Below, piece by piece: positions 50,570 to 60,243 of a stretch of 64,000 nt of DNA. Position 1 is the stretch's first letter. Every line of letters begins with the position of its first letter. The stretch lies in assembly GCA_965276825.1 (NCBI GenBank), contig OZ255630.1:310001-374000 (forward strand), written 5' to 3'. This DNA comes from G965276765 sp965276825 (GTDB lineage: Bacteria; Actinomycetota; Acidimicrobiia; Acidimicrobiales; Palsa-688). The translations under genes were made by a program, and so were the position numbers. Below the pieces are notes generated by a model that saw only the letters and a list, made by a program, of their open reading frames with translations, was not told the origin of the DNA and made no database searches.

Positions 50570-52105
50570 TCAGCGCCGCCCGGCGGGCAGGGCGGAACCG
50601 GTCAGCTGCGGGTCGTGGTGGAACATCGGCCACGCCCCCTGCTCCCTGGCGAGGGCGCCGTTGGTGCCGGCCAGGTCGAAGTGCTCCACCAGACCACCGT
50701 GGACGTCGTAGCCGGCCAGGGTGATGCCGATGTGGCCGCCTGGGTCGTCGGTCACGAGCGCGGCGTCCTGGAGGCCCATGGCGTGGTCGGCCAGCACCGC
50801 AACGGTGCGCCCGCTCCGACCGTCGAGGATCCAGAGGCCCTCCACGGTCGGCACCAGCAGGTCCTGGTAGCCCGAGCCGAGGTTGGCGCTGGTGACACTG
50901 CCGATGATCCGTGAGCCCACGTTGGTGGCCCAGTACGGGCGCCCGTTGGCCCCGTCGATCAGGTAGGCCACGCCATTTTCGGTGCCCTCGGCGACCTGCA
51001 GGTGGCCGTTGCCGAGCGAGTCCACCAGGGCGGGGCTGCCGAGCGTCGCCCCGTTGAGCGACGCCCGCCACGCCACCCCGCAGTGGCTGGTCAGGCCGAA
51101 GAGGATGTGGCTGTCGGACATGCCGGGGAAGTCGTTACCGGTCCCGACGGCGATGCCGACCCGGTTGCCCGACAGGAAGCGGCCCACCGCGGGCGAGGAG
51201 TAGACGCCCTGGTTGGGCGTGAAGTCGCACACCGCGCCGCCGGCCGGCGTCGAGCTCCCGGCATTGCCGGTGCCGGAGAGCACCCGGAGGTGACCGCCCC
51301 GGCTGTAGTGGTGCTCGTAGCTGAGGCCGGCGGTCTGCTCGGCTCCGCCGACGATGTAGTTGCGCCCGTTCCCGTACAGGTTGGCGATCGCCGGGGTCGA
51401 GAACTCCGTGTCGGAGGAGAACCACGGGAAGCCGGGCCTGGCGGCACCGCCGGCGGCCGCGAACGCGCCCTCCTGTTGTCCGAGGGTGCCGGCGACGACG
51501 GTCTTCTTTCCGTTCAGGGTGCCGTAGGCGAGGGATGCCGACACCCCGGCGTTGCCTCCGCCCCCGCCGGGCAGGAGGCTGACGGTCCGGTACCAGGCGA
51601 CCGAGCCGTTGCCGCGCAGGGCGAGGTAGCCACCGTGGGGGACCGCGGCGTCACCCGTGCCGACGAAGACCAGCCCGGCTGCCGTCGACGGCGTGGAGTC
51701 GACCGGGTACCCGCCGGGGACCTTGACCGGCCAACCCGGCAGGGACCGCCCGTTGGTGAGGCGCAGCGCCTCGACCTGGCCGCTCCTGGTGCCGACGACG
51801 ACCGCAGGCACGCCGGCGATCGTCGCCGCGGTGGGCGACGACTGGGCGACGATGCCGGGAAGGCGCGTCGTCCACGTCTGGACCGCGTTGAACGACGCCC
51901 GGGTGGCCCGGGCGGTGTCGAACGACGCGGGGATGGCCCGAGCGGCTCGCAGGGTCGACGCCGCGGCCGGCGGCCCCGACGCAGCCGCCACCATGGCGAC
52001 GGAGGCCCCGCCGGCGGCCAGCAGCGCGCCGACCGCCCTGGCCCGGGACCTGACCGAGCCCTTCGCGGCACGCTGCCGCCATCCATCCTCACCAGATACC
52101 CTCAC
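50570..52105 (-). CDS. Secreted beta-propeller-like protein (PQQ/FG-GAP-type repeats)
   Basis: About 511 residues. A basic N-terminus and hydrophobic stretch (VGALLAAGGASVAMVAAASG) ending in AAAS form a signal peptide. Repeated units alternate a dosed value and a short display segment: GLVFVGTGDAAVPHGGYLAL, TVVAGTLGQQEGAF, TPAIANLYGNGRNYIVGGA, SPALVDSLGNGHLQVAEGTE and DLLVPTVEGLWILDGRSGRT. These are typical of propeller folds. It ends AWPMFHHDPQLTGS, seen in such proteins. GTG start at 52105 is 3 bp from the divergent clpP ATG. Role unknown; a surface or scaffold function is likely. Confidence 0.75.
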   Translation of the reverse strand: MRVSGEDGWRQRAAKGSVRSRARAVGALLAAGGASVAMVAAASGPPAAASTLRAARAIPASFDTARATRASFNAVQTWTTRLPGIVAQSSPTAATIAGVPAVVVGTRSGQVEALRLTNGRSLPGWPVKVPGGYPVDSTPSTAAGLVFVGTGDAAVPHGGYLALRGNGSVAWYRTVSLLPGGGGGNAGVSASLAYGTLNGKKTVVAGTLGQQEGAFAAAGGAARPGFPWFSSDTEFSTPAIANLYGNGRNYIVGGAEQTAGLSYEHHYSRGGHLRVLSGTGNAGSSTPAGGAVCDFTPNQGVYSSPAVGRFLSGNRVGIAVGTGNDFPGMSDSHILFGLTSHCGVAWRASLNGATLGSPALVDSLGNGHLQVAEGTENGVAYLIDGANGRPYWATNVGSRIIGSVTSANLGSGYQDLLVPTVEGLWILDGRSGRTVAVLADHAMGLQDAALVTDDPGGHIGITLAGYDVHGGLVEHFDLAGTNGALAREQGAWPMFHHDPQLTGSALPAGRR

Positions 52106-52108
52106 CGT

Positions 52109-52720
52109 ATGCGCGACCTTTCGCTCGATGTCCGTGCCCAGCTCCCTGGCGGAGATCGATCCGCCGACATCTACCAGAGGCTCCTTCGCGAACGTATTGT
52201 CTTTCTCGGCACGCAGGTCGACGACACAAGCGCGAATCTCATCTGCGGGCAACTTCTCCTGCTCGCGGCGGAAGATCCGGAACGTGACATAAGCCTCTAC
52301 ATCAACTCACCCGGGGGATCGGTCACCGCCGGGCTGGCCGTGTACGACACCATGCAGTTCGTCCCGTGCGACGTCTCGACGGTGTGCATGGGGCTGGCCG
52401 CGTCGATGGGACAGTTCCTGCTCTGCGCCGGCGAGCCAGGCAAGCGCTACTCGCTGCCGCACTCGCGCATCTTGATGCACCAGCCGTCGGGTCAGGCCCA
52501 GGGCCAGGCGGCCGACATCGCCATCCAGGCCGAGCAGATCATCTACCTGAAGCGCATGATGGCGGAGCGCATCGCCATGCACACCGGCCAGTCCATCGAG
52601 CGCATCGAGGCCGACTCGGACCGGGACCGGTGGTTCACCGCCGACGAGGCCAAGGACTACGGCTTCATCGACCAGGTGATCGAGCGGGCGGCGGACGTGA
52701 CCGCACCGAGCCCCGCCTGA
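52109..52720 (+). CDS. clpP: ATP-dependent Clp protease proteolytic subunit
   Basis: 203 residues with the Ser-His-Asp machinery: NSPGGSVTAGLAVYDTMQFV near 70, catalytic Ser in MGLAASMGQFLLCAG near 98, His in RILMHQPSGQAQGQAADIAI near 123, and the Asp region DSDRDRWFTADEAKDYGFID near 172. ClpP proteins normally form tetradecamers with ClpX or ClpC, which are not encoded here. ATG at 52109. Confidence 0.95.
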   Translation: MRDLSLDVRAQLPGGDRSADIYQRLLRERIVFLGTQVDDTSANLICGQLLLLAAEDPERDISLYINSPGGSVTAGLAVYDTMQFVPCDVSTVCMGLAASMGQFLLCAGEPGKRYSLPHSRILMHQPSGQAQGQAADIAIQAEQIIYLKRMMAERIAMHTGQSIERIEADSDRDRWFTADEAKDYGFIDQVIERAADVTAPSPA

Positions 52721-52766
52721 GCGGCTCCCTGGCCGCAGAACGGCGCGGGCACGGAGGCGTCGCACA

Positions 52767-53999
52767 GTGACGCCGCCCTCGGCGGCGGCGACCAGCACGG
52801 TCGTGGTCGTCTCCTACCGCCCCGGAGACTGGCTGGGGCCGTGCCTGGCCTCGGTCACCGCGCAGGCCGATCAGGTCGTCCTGGTCGACAACGGCTCCTC
52901 CGGTGAGGCTGCGTCCGAGGTGGGCAGGTCCCACGGCGTCGAGGTGGTGCGCTCGCAGCGCAACCTCGGGTTCGCCGGGGGGTTCGCCCTCGGCGCCTCA
53001 CGGGCGATCGGCGACGTCGTGGCCGTGCTTAACGACGACGCGGTGGCCGAGGACGGCTGGCTGGGGGCCGCCGCCGATCGCCTCGAGGACCCGACCATCG
53101 GTGCGGTCACCCCGAAGGTGCTCCTCGCCGGGTGGTGGGGCGAGGTGGTCGCCGACGACGACACCAGTCGCGTGCCGGGAGACACCAGGCCGCTCGGGCG
53201 GCAGCTGTTCTCGGTGCGCGTCGACGACATCGAGGTGCTCGACCGCACGGTCGGCGGTGGGCTCCACCGCCTCGAGACCAACCCCAACGGCAGGTGGCGC
53301 TGGACGACGGGTCGCCAGCCGTTCTACGTGCCCCTCGGAGAGTCGGGCGGCGGCTCGGTCACCCTCAACCACGAGCCGGTGCCGGTCGGAGCGGTGTGCC
53401 GCCTGGTCAACCACGCCGGCGCCGCCCTGCTGGCCCACGGCGGCGCGGCCGAGATCGGCCTCGGTGCTCCCGACGACGGCCGCTTCGACACGGCCACGGA
53501 CTGCTTCGGCTTCAGCGGTACCGCCCCGGTCTGGCGGAGCGAGACGTTGCGACGCGTGGGGGGCCTGGCCCAGCCCTTCTTCGCCTACAACGAGGACACC
53601 GACTGGTGCCTGCGGGCCCAGCTGGCCGGGCTGCGGGTCGTCTACGAGCCGGGCTCGGTCGTGCACCACCGCCTGTCGGCGACCAGTGGCGGTGTGAGCG
53701 ACCCGCTGGTCGCGCTCCTCGCCGAGCGCAACGCCCTCCTGGCCATGGTGCGCAACGCGCCGGCCCCCCTGGCCCGGGCGGAGGTCAGGACCCGGCTGGC
53801 GCAGCGTCCGAAGGACGCGGTGCGCCGGTCCCTCCAGCGGCACCTCCCCTGGGCGATGGCGACCAGGCTCGCGCTCCGCCGCCGGCGCACGACCACGCCC
53901 GAAGCGGTGTGGGACCGCTGGGCCGACGTGGGCCTGGACTGGGACGCGTCCCCGGCCGGCCCCCGATCTCTCCGCCCCGACACCTGGACCGCGTCGTGA
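52767..53999 (+). CDS. Family 2-type glycosyltransferase (rhamnosyltransferase-like)
   Basis: 410 residues with a GT-A fold: STVVVVSYRPGDWLGPCLAS, QVVLVDNGSSGEA, LGFAGGFALGASRA, DVVAVLNDDAVAEDGWL (the metal-binding DDA) and FFAYNEDTDWCLRAQLAGLR (the ED motif for the acceptor base). A ~100-residue insert around 120-220 is unusual for the family. GTG start. Its stop overlaps the next gene (GTGA). Cytoplasmic, building a surface glycan. Confidence 0.87.
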   Translation: MTPPSAAATSTVVVVSYRPGDWLGPCLASVTAQADQVVLVDNGSSGEAASEVGRSHGVEVVRSQRNLGFAGGFALGASRAIGDVVAVLNDDAVAEDGWLGAAADRLEDPTIGAVTPKVLLAGWWGEVVADDDTSRVPGDTRPLGRQLFSVRVDDIEVLDRTVGGGLHRLETNPNGRWRWTTGRQPFYVPLGESGGGSVTLNHEPVPVGAVCRLVNHAGAALLAHGGAAEIGLGAPDDGRFDTATDCFGFSGTAPVWRSETLRRVGGLAQPFFAYNEDTDWCLRAQLAGLRVVYEPGSVVHHRLSATSGGVSDPLVALLAERNALLAMVRNAPAPLARAEVRTRLAQRPKDAVRRSLQRHLPWAMATRLALRRRRTTTPEAVWDRWADVGLDWDASPAGPRSLRPDTWTAS

Positions 54000-55741
54000 C
54001 CGCCCCGACCGCGCCCGGTCCCCGGCAGGACGGCTCGCGACCGGGGCGCCGGCGGGTGCTGGTCGTGTGCTTCGACCCGCTCGGGGCCACCATGGCCGGG
54101 CCCGCCATCCGCGCCTGGCACCTGGCCGAGGAGCTCTCCGTCCACCACGACGTCACCCTCGCCAGCACCGTCGCCGCCGGACGAACCCACCCGAACTTCG
54201 CCGTCGAGCACCTCGACGGTCTCGACCTCGAGCGGGCGGCGGCGGCGCACGACTCGGTGGTCGCGCCCGTGAGCGTGAGCCGACGCCACCCTGGCCTGGT
54301 GGGCCGTGGCTCTCCCCTCGCCATCGACCTGTACATCCCCACCCACCTGGAGAACCTGCAACCGGCCGGTCGGCTCCCCGACGAGCACGCCGTCGCGCTC
54401 GGCCACCAGGTGGGGGTGATCGGTGACGACCTGGTCAGCGGCGACTTCTTCCTCTGCGCCAGCGAGCGCCAACGGGACTTCTGGCTCGGGGCGCTGGCCT
54501 CGGCCGGGCGGGTCAACCCGGCGACGACCAGCCGCGACCCCGGACTCCGGTCTCTCATCGCCGCGGTGCCCTTCGGGCTGCCGGCCTCCGCCCCCGAGCG
54601 GGCCGGGAGCCCCCTGCGGGAGCGGTTCGCCATCCCGGCAGCCGACCCGGTCATCGTCTGGGGCGGCGGCGTCTACGACTGGCTCGACCCGGTCGTGGCG
54701 GTGCGCGCCGTGCCCCTGCTCCTCGACCGCTGGCCCAACCTGCACCTCGTGTTCCTCGGGGTGCGCAACCCCCACCCCGACCTGCCCGAACCGGTCGCCC
54801 TGGCCTCGCTCCGCCTGGTCGTGGCCGAACTCGGCCTGGGGGGCACCCACGTGCACCTCAATGACGGCTGGGTTCCCTTCGACGAGCGCGGCTCATGGCT
54901 CCTCGATGCCGACGTGGCCATCAGCACCCACGGTGACCACCTCGAGACCCGGTTCTCCTTCCGGACCCGGGTGCTCGACTACCTGTGGGCCCGTCTCCCG
55001 ATGGTCCTCACCGGCGGCGACGAGCTGAGCGACGTCGTGGCCGAGGCCGGCCTCGGCGTCGTCGTGGGCGCGGGCGACGTCGCCGCGGTGGCTGACGGCC
55101 TGGCCGCCGTGCTCTCGGATCCCCCACCCGATCGGGACTTCGCGCCCGTGGTGGCCAGGTACCGGTGGGATGCCGTGACGGAGCCGCTCCTGCGCTGGTG
55201 CGCAGACGCCAGACCGGCGGCCGACCTGTCGCGGTCGGCGGCGGGGGCCGCCGCTACCCTCACCGGGATGTCCGGCCGCGACCAGGGTGCGCCCACTCCC
55301 AGCACCCCCACCCCCAGCACCCCCACCACCGAGCCCTCCCTCGTGGCCGCCGAGGCCAGGGCCGAGCGGGTCGCCCCCGGGTACCTGGCGAAGGTGCGGG
55401 CCGCGGCCGGTCGCCTGGCCGTCGGGCCCGATCGCAAGGGCGACCTGCGGGCGGCGTTGGCCGCCCTCGAGGAGACCGCCACCCTGGACGTCGACGTGCC
55501 GACGTTGTCGCGCCGCCCTCCCGTGCGCTACCTCAAGCTCGCCGTCCGGGCGCTCACCCGGTGGTACGTCCGCTACATCGCGCAGCAGGTGACCGCCCTC
55601 GGGCACGCCACCGCCGGCTTCGGCTCCGAGGTCGCCGACCGCACCGACGACCTCGACGCCGAGCTGTCGATGGCCACCGCCCGTCTGGCCGCACTGGAGA
55701 AGCGCATCCGCCGCCTCGAGACGGGGGAGGGGCGGCCGTGA
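53996..55741 (+). CDS. GT-B glycosyltransferase with a C-terminal extension
   Basis: 581 residues. Residues about 20-410 resemble group-1 glycosyltransferases: VLVVCFDPLGATMAGPAIRA, IVWGGGVYDWLDPVVAVRAV near 220, and SFRTRVLDYLWARLPMVLTG near 320 with the sugar-nucleotide region. A Pro/Ser/Thr linker near 430 (TPSTPTPSTPTTEP) joins it to about 145 extra residues that include a basic segment and a C-terminal coiled coil (ATARLAALEKRIRRLE). An in-frame ATG at 55268 could begin a separate protein. GTGA overlap at both ends. Confidence 0.8.
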   Translation: MTAPTAPGPRQDGSRPGRRRVLVVCFDPLGATMAGPAIRAWHLAEELSVHHDVTLASTVAAGRTHPNFAVEHLDGLDLERAAAAHDSVVAPVSVSRRHPGLVGRGSPLAIDLYIPTHLENLQPAGRLPDEHAVALGHQVGVIGDDLVSGDFFLCASERQRDFWLGALASAGRVNPATTSRDPGLRSLIAAVPFGLPASAPERAGSPLRERFAIPAADPVIVWGGGVYDWLDPVVAVRAVPLLLDRWPNLHLVFLGVRNPHPDLPEPVALASLRLVVAELGLGGTHVHLNDGWVPFDERGSWLLDADVAISTHGDHLETRFSFRTRVLDYLWARLPMVLTGGDELSDVVAEAGLGVVVGAGDVAAVADGLAAVLSDPPPDRDFAPVVARYRWDAVTEPLLRWCADARPAADLSRSAAGAAATLTGMSGRDQGAPTPSTPTPSTPTTEPSLVAAEARAERVAPGYLAKVRAAAGRLAVGPDRKGDLRAALAALEETATLDVDVPTLSRRPPVRYLKLAVRALTRWYVRYIAQQVTALGHATAGFGSEVADRTDDLDAELSMATARLAALEKRIRRLETGEGRP

Positions 55742-56847
55742 GGATCGACCAGCTGCTCCCCACCTTCGGTCCCCACGACGCCATCGGCAACCACGCCATC
55801 CAGCTGCGGCGGGCGCTGCGGGCCGCCGGGATCGACGGCGAGATCTACGCCGACGCCATGGTCTCGGGCGGCCGGCGGGACGCCAGACCGTGGGACGAGC
55901 TCGGCGACGTCCGCCCCGGGGAACGGGCCCTGCTCTACCACGCCTCCACCTCGACCAAGCGCTTGGACTGGCTGGCCGCGCAGGCGGCGGCCGGCGTAGA
56001 CGTGCACGTCGACTACCACAACATCACCCCGTCGTCGTACTTCGCCAGGTGGCTGCCGGACGCGGCCCGGGGCATGGACGTGGCCAGGCGCCAACTGTCC
56101 GACCTGGCGCCGGCCGTCTCCCTGGCCCTCGCCGATTCGGGGTTCAACGAAGCCGAGCTGCTCGACGCCGGCTACGAGCGCACGACCACCCGCTACCTGC
56201 TCGTCGACCTGGAGGGCTTCCACCGGCCACCCGATCCCAAGGCCATGAGCCGGCGCCGGCGCCAGCGCCGCGGGAGCGGCGCCGAGTGGCTCTTCGTCGG
56301 TCGCCTGGCGCCCAACAAGTGTCAGCACGACGTGATCGCCGCCTTCGCCGTCTACCGCCGTACGGTCGACGCCGGCGCCCGCCTGACCCTCGTCGGCGGC
56401 GGCACCGCACCGCGGTACCTGCAGGCACTGCGCAAGCTGGTCGCCGACCTCGAGCTCGGGGACAGCGTCGAGATGGCCGACTCGATCGACTTCCCGACCC
56501 TGCTCGCCCTCTACGCCACCTCCGACGTCTTCGTGTGCCTCTCCGAGCACGAGGGCTTCTGCGTGCCGATCATCGAGGCGATGGAGCTCGGTGTCCCCGT
56601 CGTTGCCTACGCACGAGCCGCGGTGCCCGAGACCGTCGGCGACGCCGGGGTCCTCCTCGACGACAAGGATCCGCTCTGGGTGGCCACGGCGGTCGAGTTG
56701 CTGCTCTCCGACGAGGTGGCCAGATCCTCCGCCGTCCTGGCGGGGCGGGCCCGCGCGGGGCGGTTCGCCCTCTCGAGGACGGCGCCCGAGTTCGTCGAGG
56801 CCCTCACGAGCGCGGAGCGGGTGCCCCCCGCCCCAGCTGCGAGCTAG
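55738..56847 (+). CDS. Glycosyltransferase family 4-type
   Basis: 369 residues. RIDQLLPTFGPHDAIGNHAI at the N-terminus, then DYHNITPSSYFA, LADSGFNEAELLDAGY, WLFVGRLAPNKCQHDVIAAF near 182, and the diagnostic EHEGFCVPIIEAMELGVPVV near 262 (EX7E sugar-nucleotide motif). GTG start. Retaining transfer of a sugar to a lipid-linked glycan is the family norm; the sugar is not predictable. Confidence 0.9.
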   Translation: MRIDQLLPTFGPHDAIGNHAIQLRRALRAAGIDGEIYADAMVSGGRRDARPWDELGDVRPGERALLYHASTSTKRLDWLAAQAAAGVDVHVDYHNITPSSYFARWLPDAARGMDVARRQLSDLAPAVSLALADSGFNEAELLDAGYERTTTRYLLVDLEGFHRPPDPKAMSRRRRQRRGSGAEWLFVGRLAPNKCQHDVIAAFAVYRRTVDAGARLTLVGGGTAPRYLQALRKLVADLELGDSVEMADSIDFPTLLALYATSDVFVCLSEHEGFCVPIIEAMELGVPVVAYARAAVPETVGDAGVLLDDKDPLWVATAVELLLSDEVARSSAVLAGRARAGRFALSRTAPEFVEALTSAERVPPAPAAS

Positions 56848-56860
56848 ATCACACGGGTCG

Positions 56861-57478
56861 TCAGCGGCTGCGGCTCCTGGCCAGCGCGGCCCTCGCCGCA
56901 GCGTAGGCCGCGTTGCGGAGCGGAGCAGGCAGCGGGGCGAGGACCCGCCTGGCCACCTTGCCGGCGACCACCCGGGCGGCCACCACGGGGGAGTGGGCGC
57001 CAGGCCCGAGGACGGTGACTCCGGGCCGTCCCGACGACTCCCCCCGCCGGTCGACCACGGCGCCGGCGGCCCGACGCAACCTGGCTTCGAGGGGGGCGGG
57101 GAGCCCGAGGTCGTCACCGATGATCAGCGTGAACGAATCGAACCCCGAAGCGGCCCGCACCAGCGTGGCCACGGCGAGGCGCTGGAGGCCGCCGAGGGCC
57201 GCAGGGGCCGCCGACGTGAGGGGGACCGGGAGCTCCTGCTCGGCGCAGATCACCAGGTCGCGGGCGCCGGTCACGGCGGCCAGGTGCCGGAGCCGGCGAC
57301 CGGCGAGCGGCCCGGTGACCGCGACCGCGTGGGTGGCGGCGCTGGGCCGGGGGGAGACCACGACGACCCTCCTGCCCGCGCCGAGCAGACGACGGACCTC
57401 GGCGAGGGTCGCCGCCGAGCCGGGCGTGTCCACGGGGGGATAGCTGCCGATGACGAGGACCGGCGGGTCCTCGCTCAC
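56861..57478 (-). CDS. Uncharacterised protein of the glycan locus
   Basis: About 205 residues beginning VLVIGSYPPVDTPGSAATLA and EVRRLLGAGRRVVVVSPRPS. This Rossmann-like start is similar to the N-terminal half of GT-B glycosyltransferases, but no donor-binding half follows. Basic, Ala-rich C-terminus (ARAALARSRSR). It lies 37 bp after the glycosyltransferase at 57516. Possibly a degenerate or accessory transferase domain. Confidence 0.5.
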   Translation of the reverse strand: MSEDPPVLVIGSYPPVDTPGSAATLAEVRRLLGAGRRVVVVSPRPSAATHAVAVTGPLAGRRLRHLAAVTGARDLVICAEQELPVPLTSAAPAALGGLQRLAVATLVRAASGFDSFTLIIGDDLGLPAPLEARLRRAAGAVVDRRGESSGRPGVTVLGPGAHSPVVAARVVAGKVARRVLAPLPAPLRNAAYAAARAALARSRSR

Positions 57479-57515
57479 CGGGCGCGGCCTCCCTGGTGAG
57501 CACGCCGAGGCGTGC

Positions 57516-58688
57516 TCACGGGCCGACCATCTCGGCCAGGTCGGCCTCCATCCGGTCGAGCACGACCGGCCAGGTGTAGTGGTCGAGCACGTAGCGGCGC
57601 CCGGCCTCGGCCATCGCCGCGGCCGCCACCGGGTCGTCGAGGAGGCCCCGGAGGTGGGCGGCCAGCTCGGCCGGACCCGAGAAGGTCCGGCCGCCACCCG
57701 AGCGCTCGACGTGCCAGTCGACGACGGGACTGCGGTCGATGGCCAGCACCGGTGTCCTCGCCAGCCACGCCTCCATCACGGATCGGGAGAAGCTCTCCAT
57801 CCGGCTCGGCTGGGCGTAGGCGAGGGCGCCGGCCATGGCGCTGTCGCGGTCGGCGTCGGAGAGGGCGCCGAGGTCGTGGACGCGTCCCGCCGCGGACTCC
57901 GGCACGACGACCTCGCCGACACCGGCGGAGACCAGGTCCACCCCGACGTCGTCGGTGGCGAGGAAGGTCTCGAGCAACCAGTCCCAGCCCTTCTCCGGCT
58001 CTCTCCTGCCGGCGTAGAGGAGGTAGGGCCGGCGGAGGCCGTGTCGCCGAGCGAAGCCGGTCGCGTCGTAGCGGTCGGGGACGGTCATGCCGGCACCCGT
58101 GACCACGTGGGCGTCGGGGACGGGGCCGAGGCGGTGGGCCAGCTGGTGCTCGGGCTCGGAGAGGAACCAGACCCTCGCGCCGCCGGACAGGGCCGGTCTC
58201 ACGACGTCGAGGCGGGCGTAGACCTCGTCGTGCAGGCAGGGCATGGAGACCGCCCGGTTCGCGACCAGCGGCAGGCAGACCGTCGTGGTCCAGAACAGGT
58301 AAGGAGAGAAGATCACGGCGCGGTAGCGGTCGCCCGAGACCACGAGGTGCTCGAAGAGGCCCGGCACGGAGAACCGGTGGCTCAGCCACGAGACCTGGTC
58401 GTCGATGGCGGGGATCCGCCCCGCCTGGATGGCGACCTGTGCGGCCCTCCCCGGCGGCGAGTGGTGGTGGATCGTCATGAAGCGGCGGACGGTCATCCCG
58501 TCCTCGGTGCTCGCCCCCTCGGGCAGCTCGCTGGTCCACGAGTAATGGTCGACCGCGGTGGTGGTCAGCACCTCGACGTCCCAGCCCCTTCCGGCGAGGC
58601 CGACGGCGATCTCCCGGGAGAGGGCCTCGGAGCCACCGACCACCCGGGCGTCGAAGCGGGGGGTCACGACGGCGATCGGTCCGGACAT
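57516..58688 (-). CDS. Glycosyltransferase family 4-type
   Basis: 390 residues from the ATG at 58688; the frame stays open to 58811, but those residues are out of family. IAVVTPRFDARVVGGSEALS at the N-terminus (GGSE loop), RPYLLYAGRREPEKGWDWLL near 205, and AQPSRMESFSRSVMEAWLAR near 287 with PVLAIDRSPV, the EX7E-type donor motif. Divergent from the SpoIID-like gene. Confidence 0.87.
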   Translation of the reverse strand: MSGPIAVVTPRFDARVVGGSEALSREIAVGLAGRGWDVEVLTTTAVDHYSWTSELPEGASTEDGMTVRRFMTIHHHSPPGRAAQVAIQAGRIPAIDDQVSWLSHRFSVPGLFEHLVVSGDRYRAVIFSPYLFWTTTVCLPLVANRAVSMPCLHDEVYARLDVVRPALSGGARVWFLSEPEHQLAHRLGPVPDAHVVTGAGMTVPDRYDATGFARRHGLRRPYLLYAGRREPEKGWDWLLETFLATDDVGVDLVSAGVGEVVVPESAAGRVHDLGALSDADRDSAMAGALAYAQPSRMESFSRSVMEAWLARTPVLAIDRSPVVDWHVERSGGGRTFSGPAELAAHLRGLLDDPVAAAAMAEAGRRYVLDHYTWPVVLDRMEADLAEMVGP

Positions 58689-58876
58689 GGGTGTGCGGAC
58701 CCTAGCAAGGGACCGGAAGGAGACGACTTGGGCGGCCGGAGGCCGCAGGCGTTGCTGCGAGAGGTTCGGACGGGTAGCGGCCGCCCGAGTTGTCTCCGCA
58801 CGGGCCCGCACCGCATTCGGCTGGGACGGGCTGGTGCCTGGTCACCGCTCAAGGTGGTCGCTCGGACGCCGATGTA

Positions 58877-60187
58877 GTGACCGTGCCCATCCGAACCGAG
58901 CGAACAATCGTGCGCGCCGTCCCCCGGCTCGCGGTCCTGGCCGCGGTGACATCGATCGCGCTGGCGACCGGCGTGCACGGCGCCAGCGGCAGCGCGGCGG
59001 CCGGACGCCCATTTGTCACGCCGGCGCGCAGCGACGCGTCGACGCGTGTGCTGCCGCCGCCCGCGACGACCGGTCCCACCGCCGCATCGCTCGTCGGCAC
59101 GGCGCGCACCGCCGCCCGGCGACCGATGGCGGCGGCTGCCGGCTTCGTCGTCGCCGGTCACGGCGATGGCCACGGTCGCGGCCTGGGCCAGTACGGGGCG
59201 TTCGGCTACGCGTCCGAACCGTCCTACCGGTGGAGCGAGGCCCAGATCCTCGCCCACTACTACCAGGGCGCCATCCTCGAGCCCGCCGCCCCCTGGATCG
59301 AGCGCGGCAGGATCGAGGTCAACCTGAGCGAGCTCGACCGCGCATCGGTCACCGAGGTGCGCGCCACCCGTAGGGGTGCAGCCGTGCGGGTCAACGGGGG
59401 CCGTCGCCTCCAGGGGGCTCGCGCCATCCACCACACGGGCGCCCGGCGCACGATCCGCGCGACGTCGGGCGACGTCTCGGTGCTGCTGCGCGGTGTCGGA
59501 TGGCGGTCGTACAAGGGGGTCATCCAGATCCAGCCCGACGGCCAGACCTGGAACATCGTCGGGGTGGAGGACTACGTCGCCGGGGTGGTGCCCGCTGAGT
59601 CCCCGGCCGGGTGGGGCGCGGTCGGTGGTGAGGCCGCCCTCCAGGCCCAGGCCGTCGCGGCCAGGTCCTACGCGCTCGCCTACGTGGCCTCGGTCGGCTA
59701 CACGTGCGACATCTCCGCCTGCCAGGTCTACGAAGGCGATCCCGGCACCAACCGGTCTCTCGGAGCCTCCGCGGCCTACACCGATCAGGCGACGTCGACC
59801 ACCGCCGGCCAGGTCATGTGCACCGCGGCCGTCTCGCGCTGCCGGGGCGCCGACGTGGCCTTCACCGAGTTCTCGGCGTCGACGGGGGGATGGACCTCGG
59901 GCGGAGCGTTCGCCGCCGTGGTCGACCAGGGCGACGGTGTGTCCGCCAACCCGGTCCACGACTGGACGGCCCGGCTGACCGCCGCCGACGTCGAGGCCGT
60001 CTTCCCCGGCATCGGCACGCCGACCGCGCTCACCGTGACGGCCCGCAACGGCCTCGGCGCCTGGGGCGGCCGCGCCCTCACGGTCGTGGTGACCGGCACC
60101 AGCGGCTCGGTCAGGGTGACGGGTGACCAGTTTGCCGTCGATTTCTCCCTGCTCTCGGACTGGTTCAGCTTTCCGGCACCGGCGTGA
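58877..60187 (+). CDS. Secreted SpoIID/LytB-domain protein
   Basis: About 436 residues. Signal peptide (IRTERTIVRAVPRLAVLAAV) with cleavage near GVHGASG. The SpoIID domain: FVVAGHGDGHGRGLGQYGAF near 90, YQGAILEP, VVGVEDYVAGVVPAESPAGW near 230, QAQAVAARSYALAY near 255, and ACQVYEGDP. In sporulating bacteria SpoIID is a lytic transglycosylase; the many actinobacterial homologues probably trim peptidoglycan. Start GTG at 58877 or 58883. Confidence 0.87.
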   Translation: MTVPIRTERTIVRAVPRLAVLAAVTSIALATGVHGASGSAAAGRPFVTPARSDASTRVLPPPATTGPTAASLVGTARTAARRPMAAAAGFVVAGHGDGHGRGLGQYGAFGYASEPSYRWSEAQILAHYYQGAILEPAAPWIERGRIEVNLSELDRASVTEVRATRRGAAVRVNGGRRLQGARAIHHTGARRTIRATSGDVSVLLRGVGWRSYKGVIQIQPDGQTWNIVGVEDYVAGVVPAESPAGWGAVGGEAALQAQAVAARSYALAYVASVGYTCDISACQVYEGDPGTNRSLGASAAYTDQATSTTAGQVMCTAAVSRCRGADVAFTEFSASTGGWTSGGAFAAVVDQGDGVSANPVHDWTARLTAADVEAVFPGIGTPTALTVTARNGLGAWGGRALTVVVTGTSGSVRVTGDQFAVDFSLLSDWFSFPAPA

Positions 60188-60243
60188 CGGACCCCCCGCC
60201 CGCCACCACGTGGCCCGACCGCCGCGCCTGAGCGACCCCGGGC

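Noticed and set aside
55268..55741. Separate gene after the GT-B transferase
   Set aside because: No stop codon separates the two parts and no ribosome site precedes the ATG at 55268, so I kept one gene and flagged the alternative.
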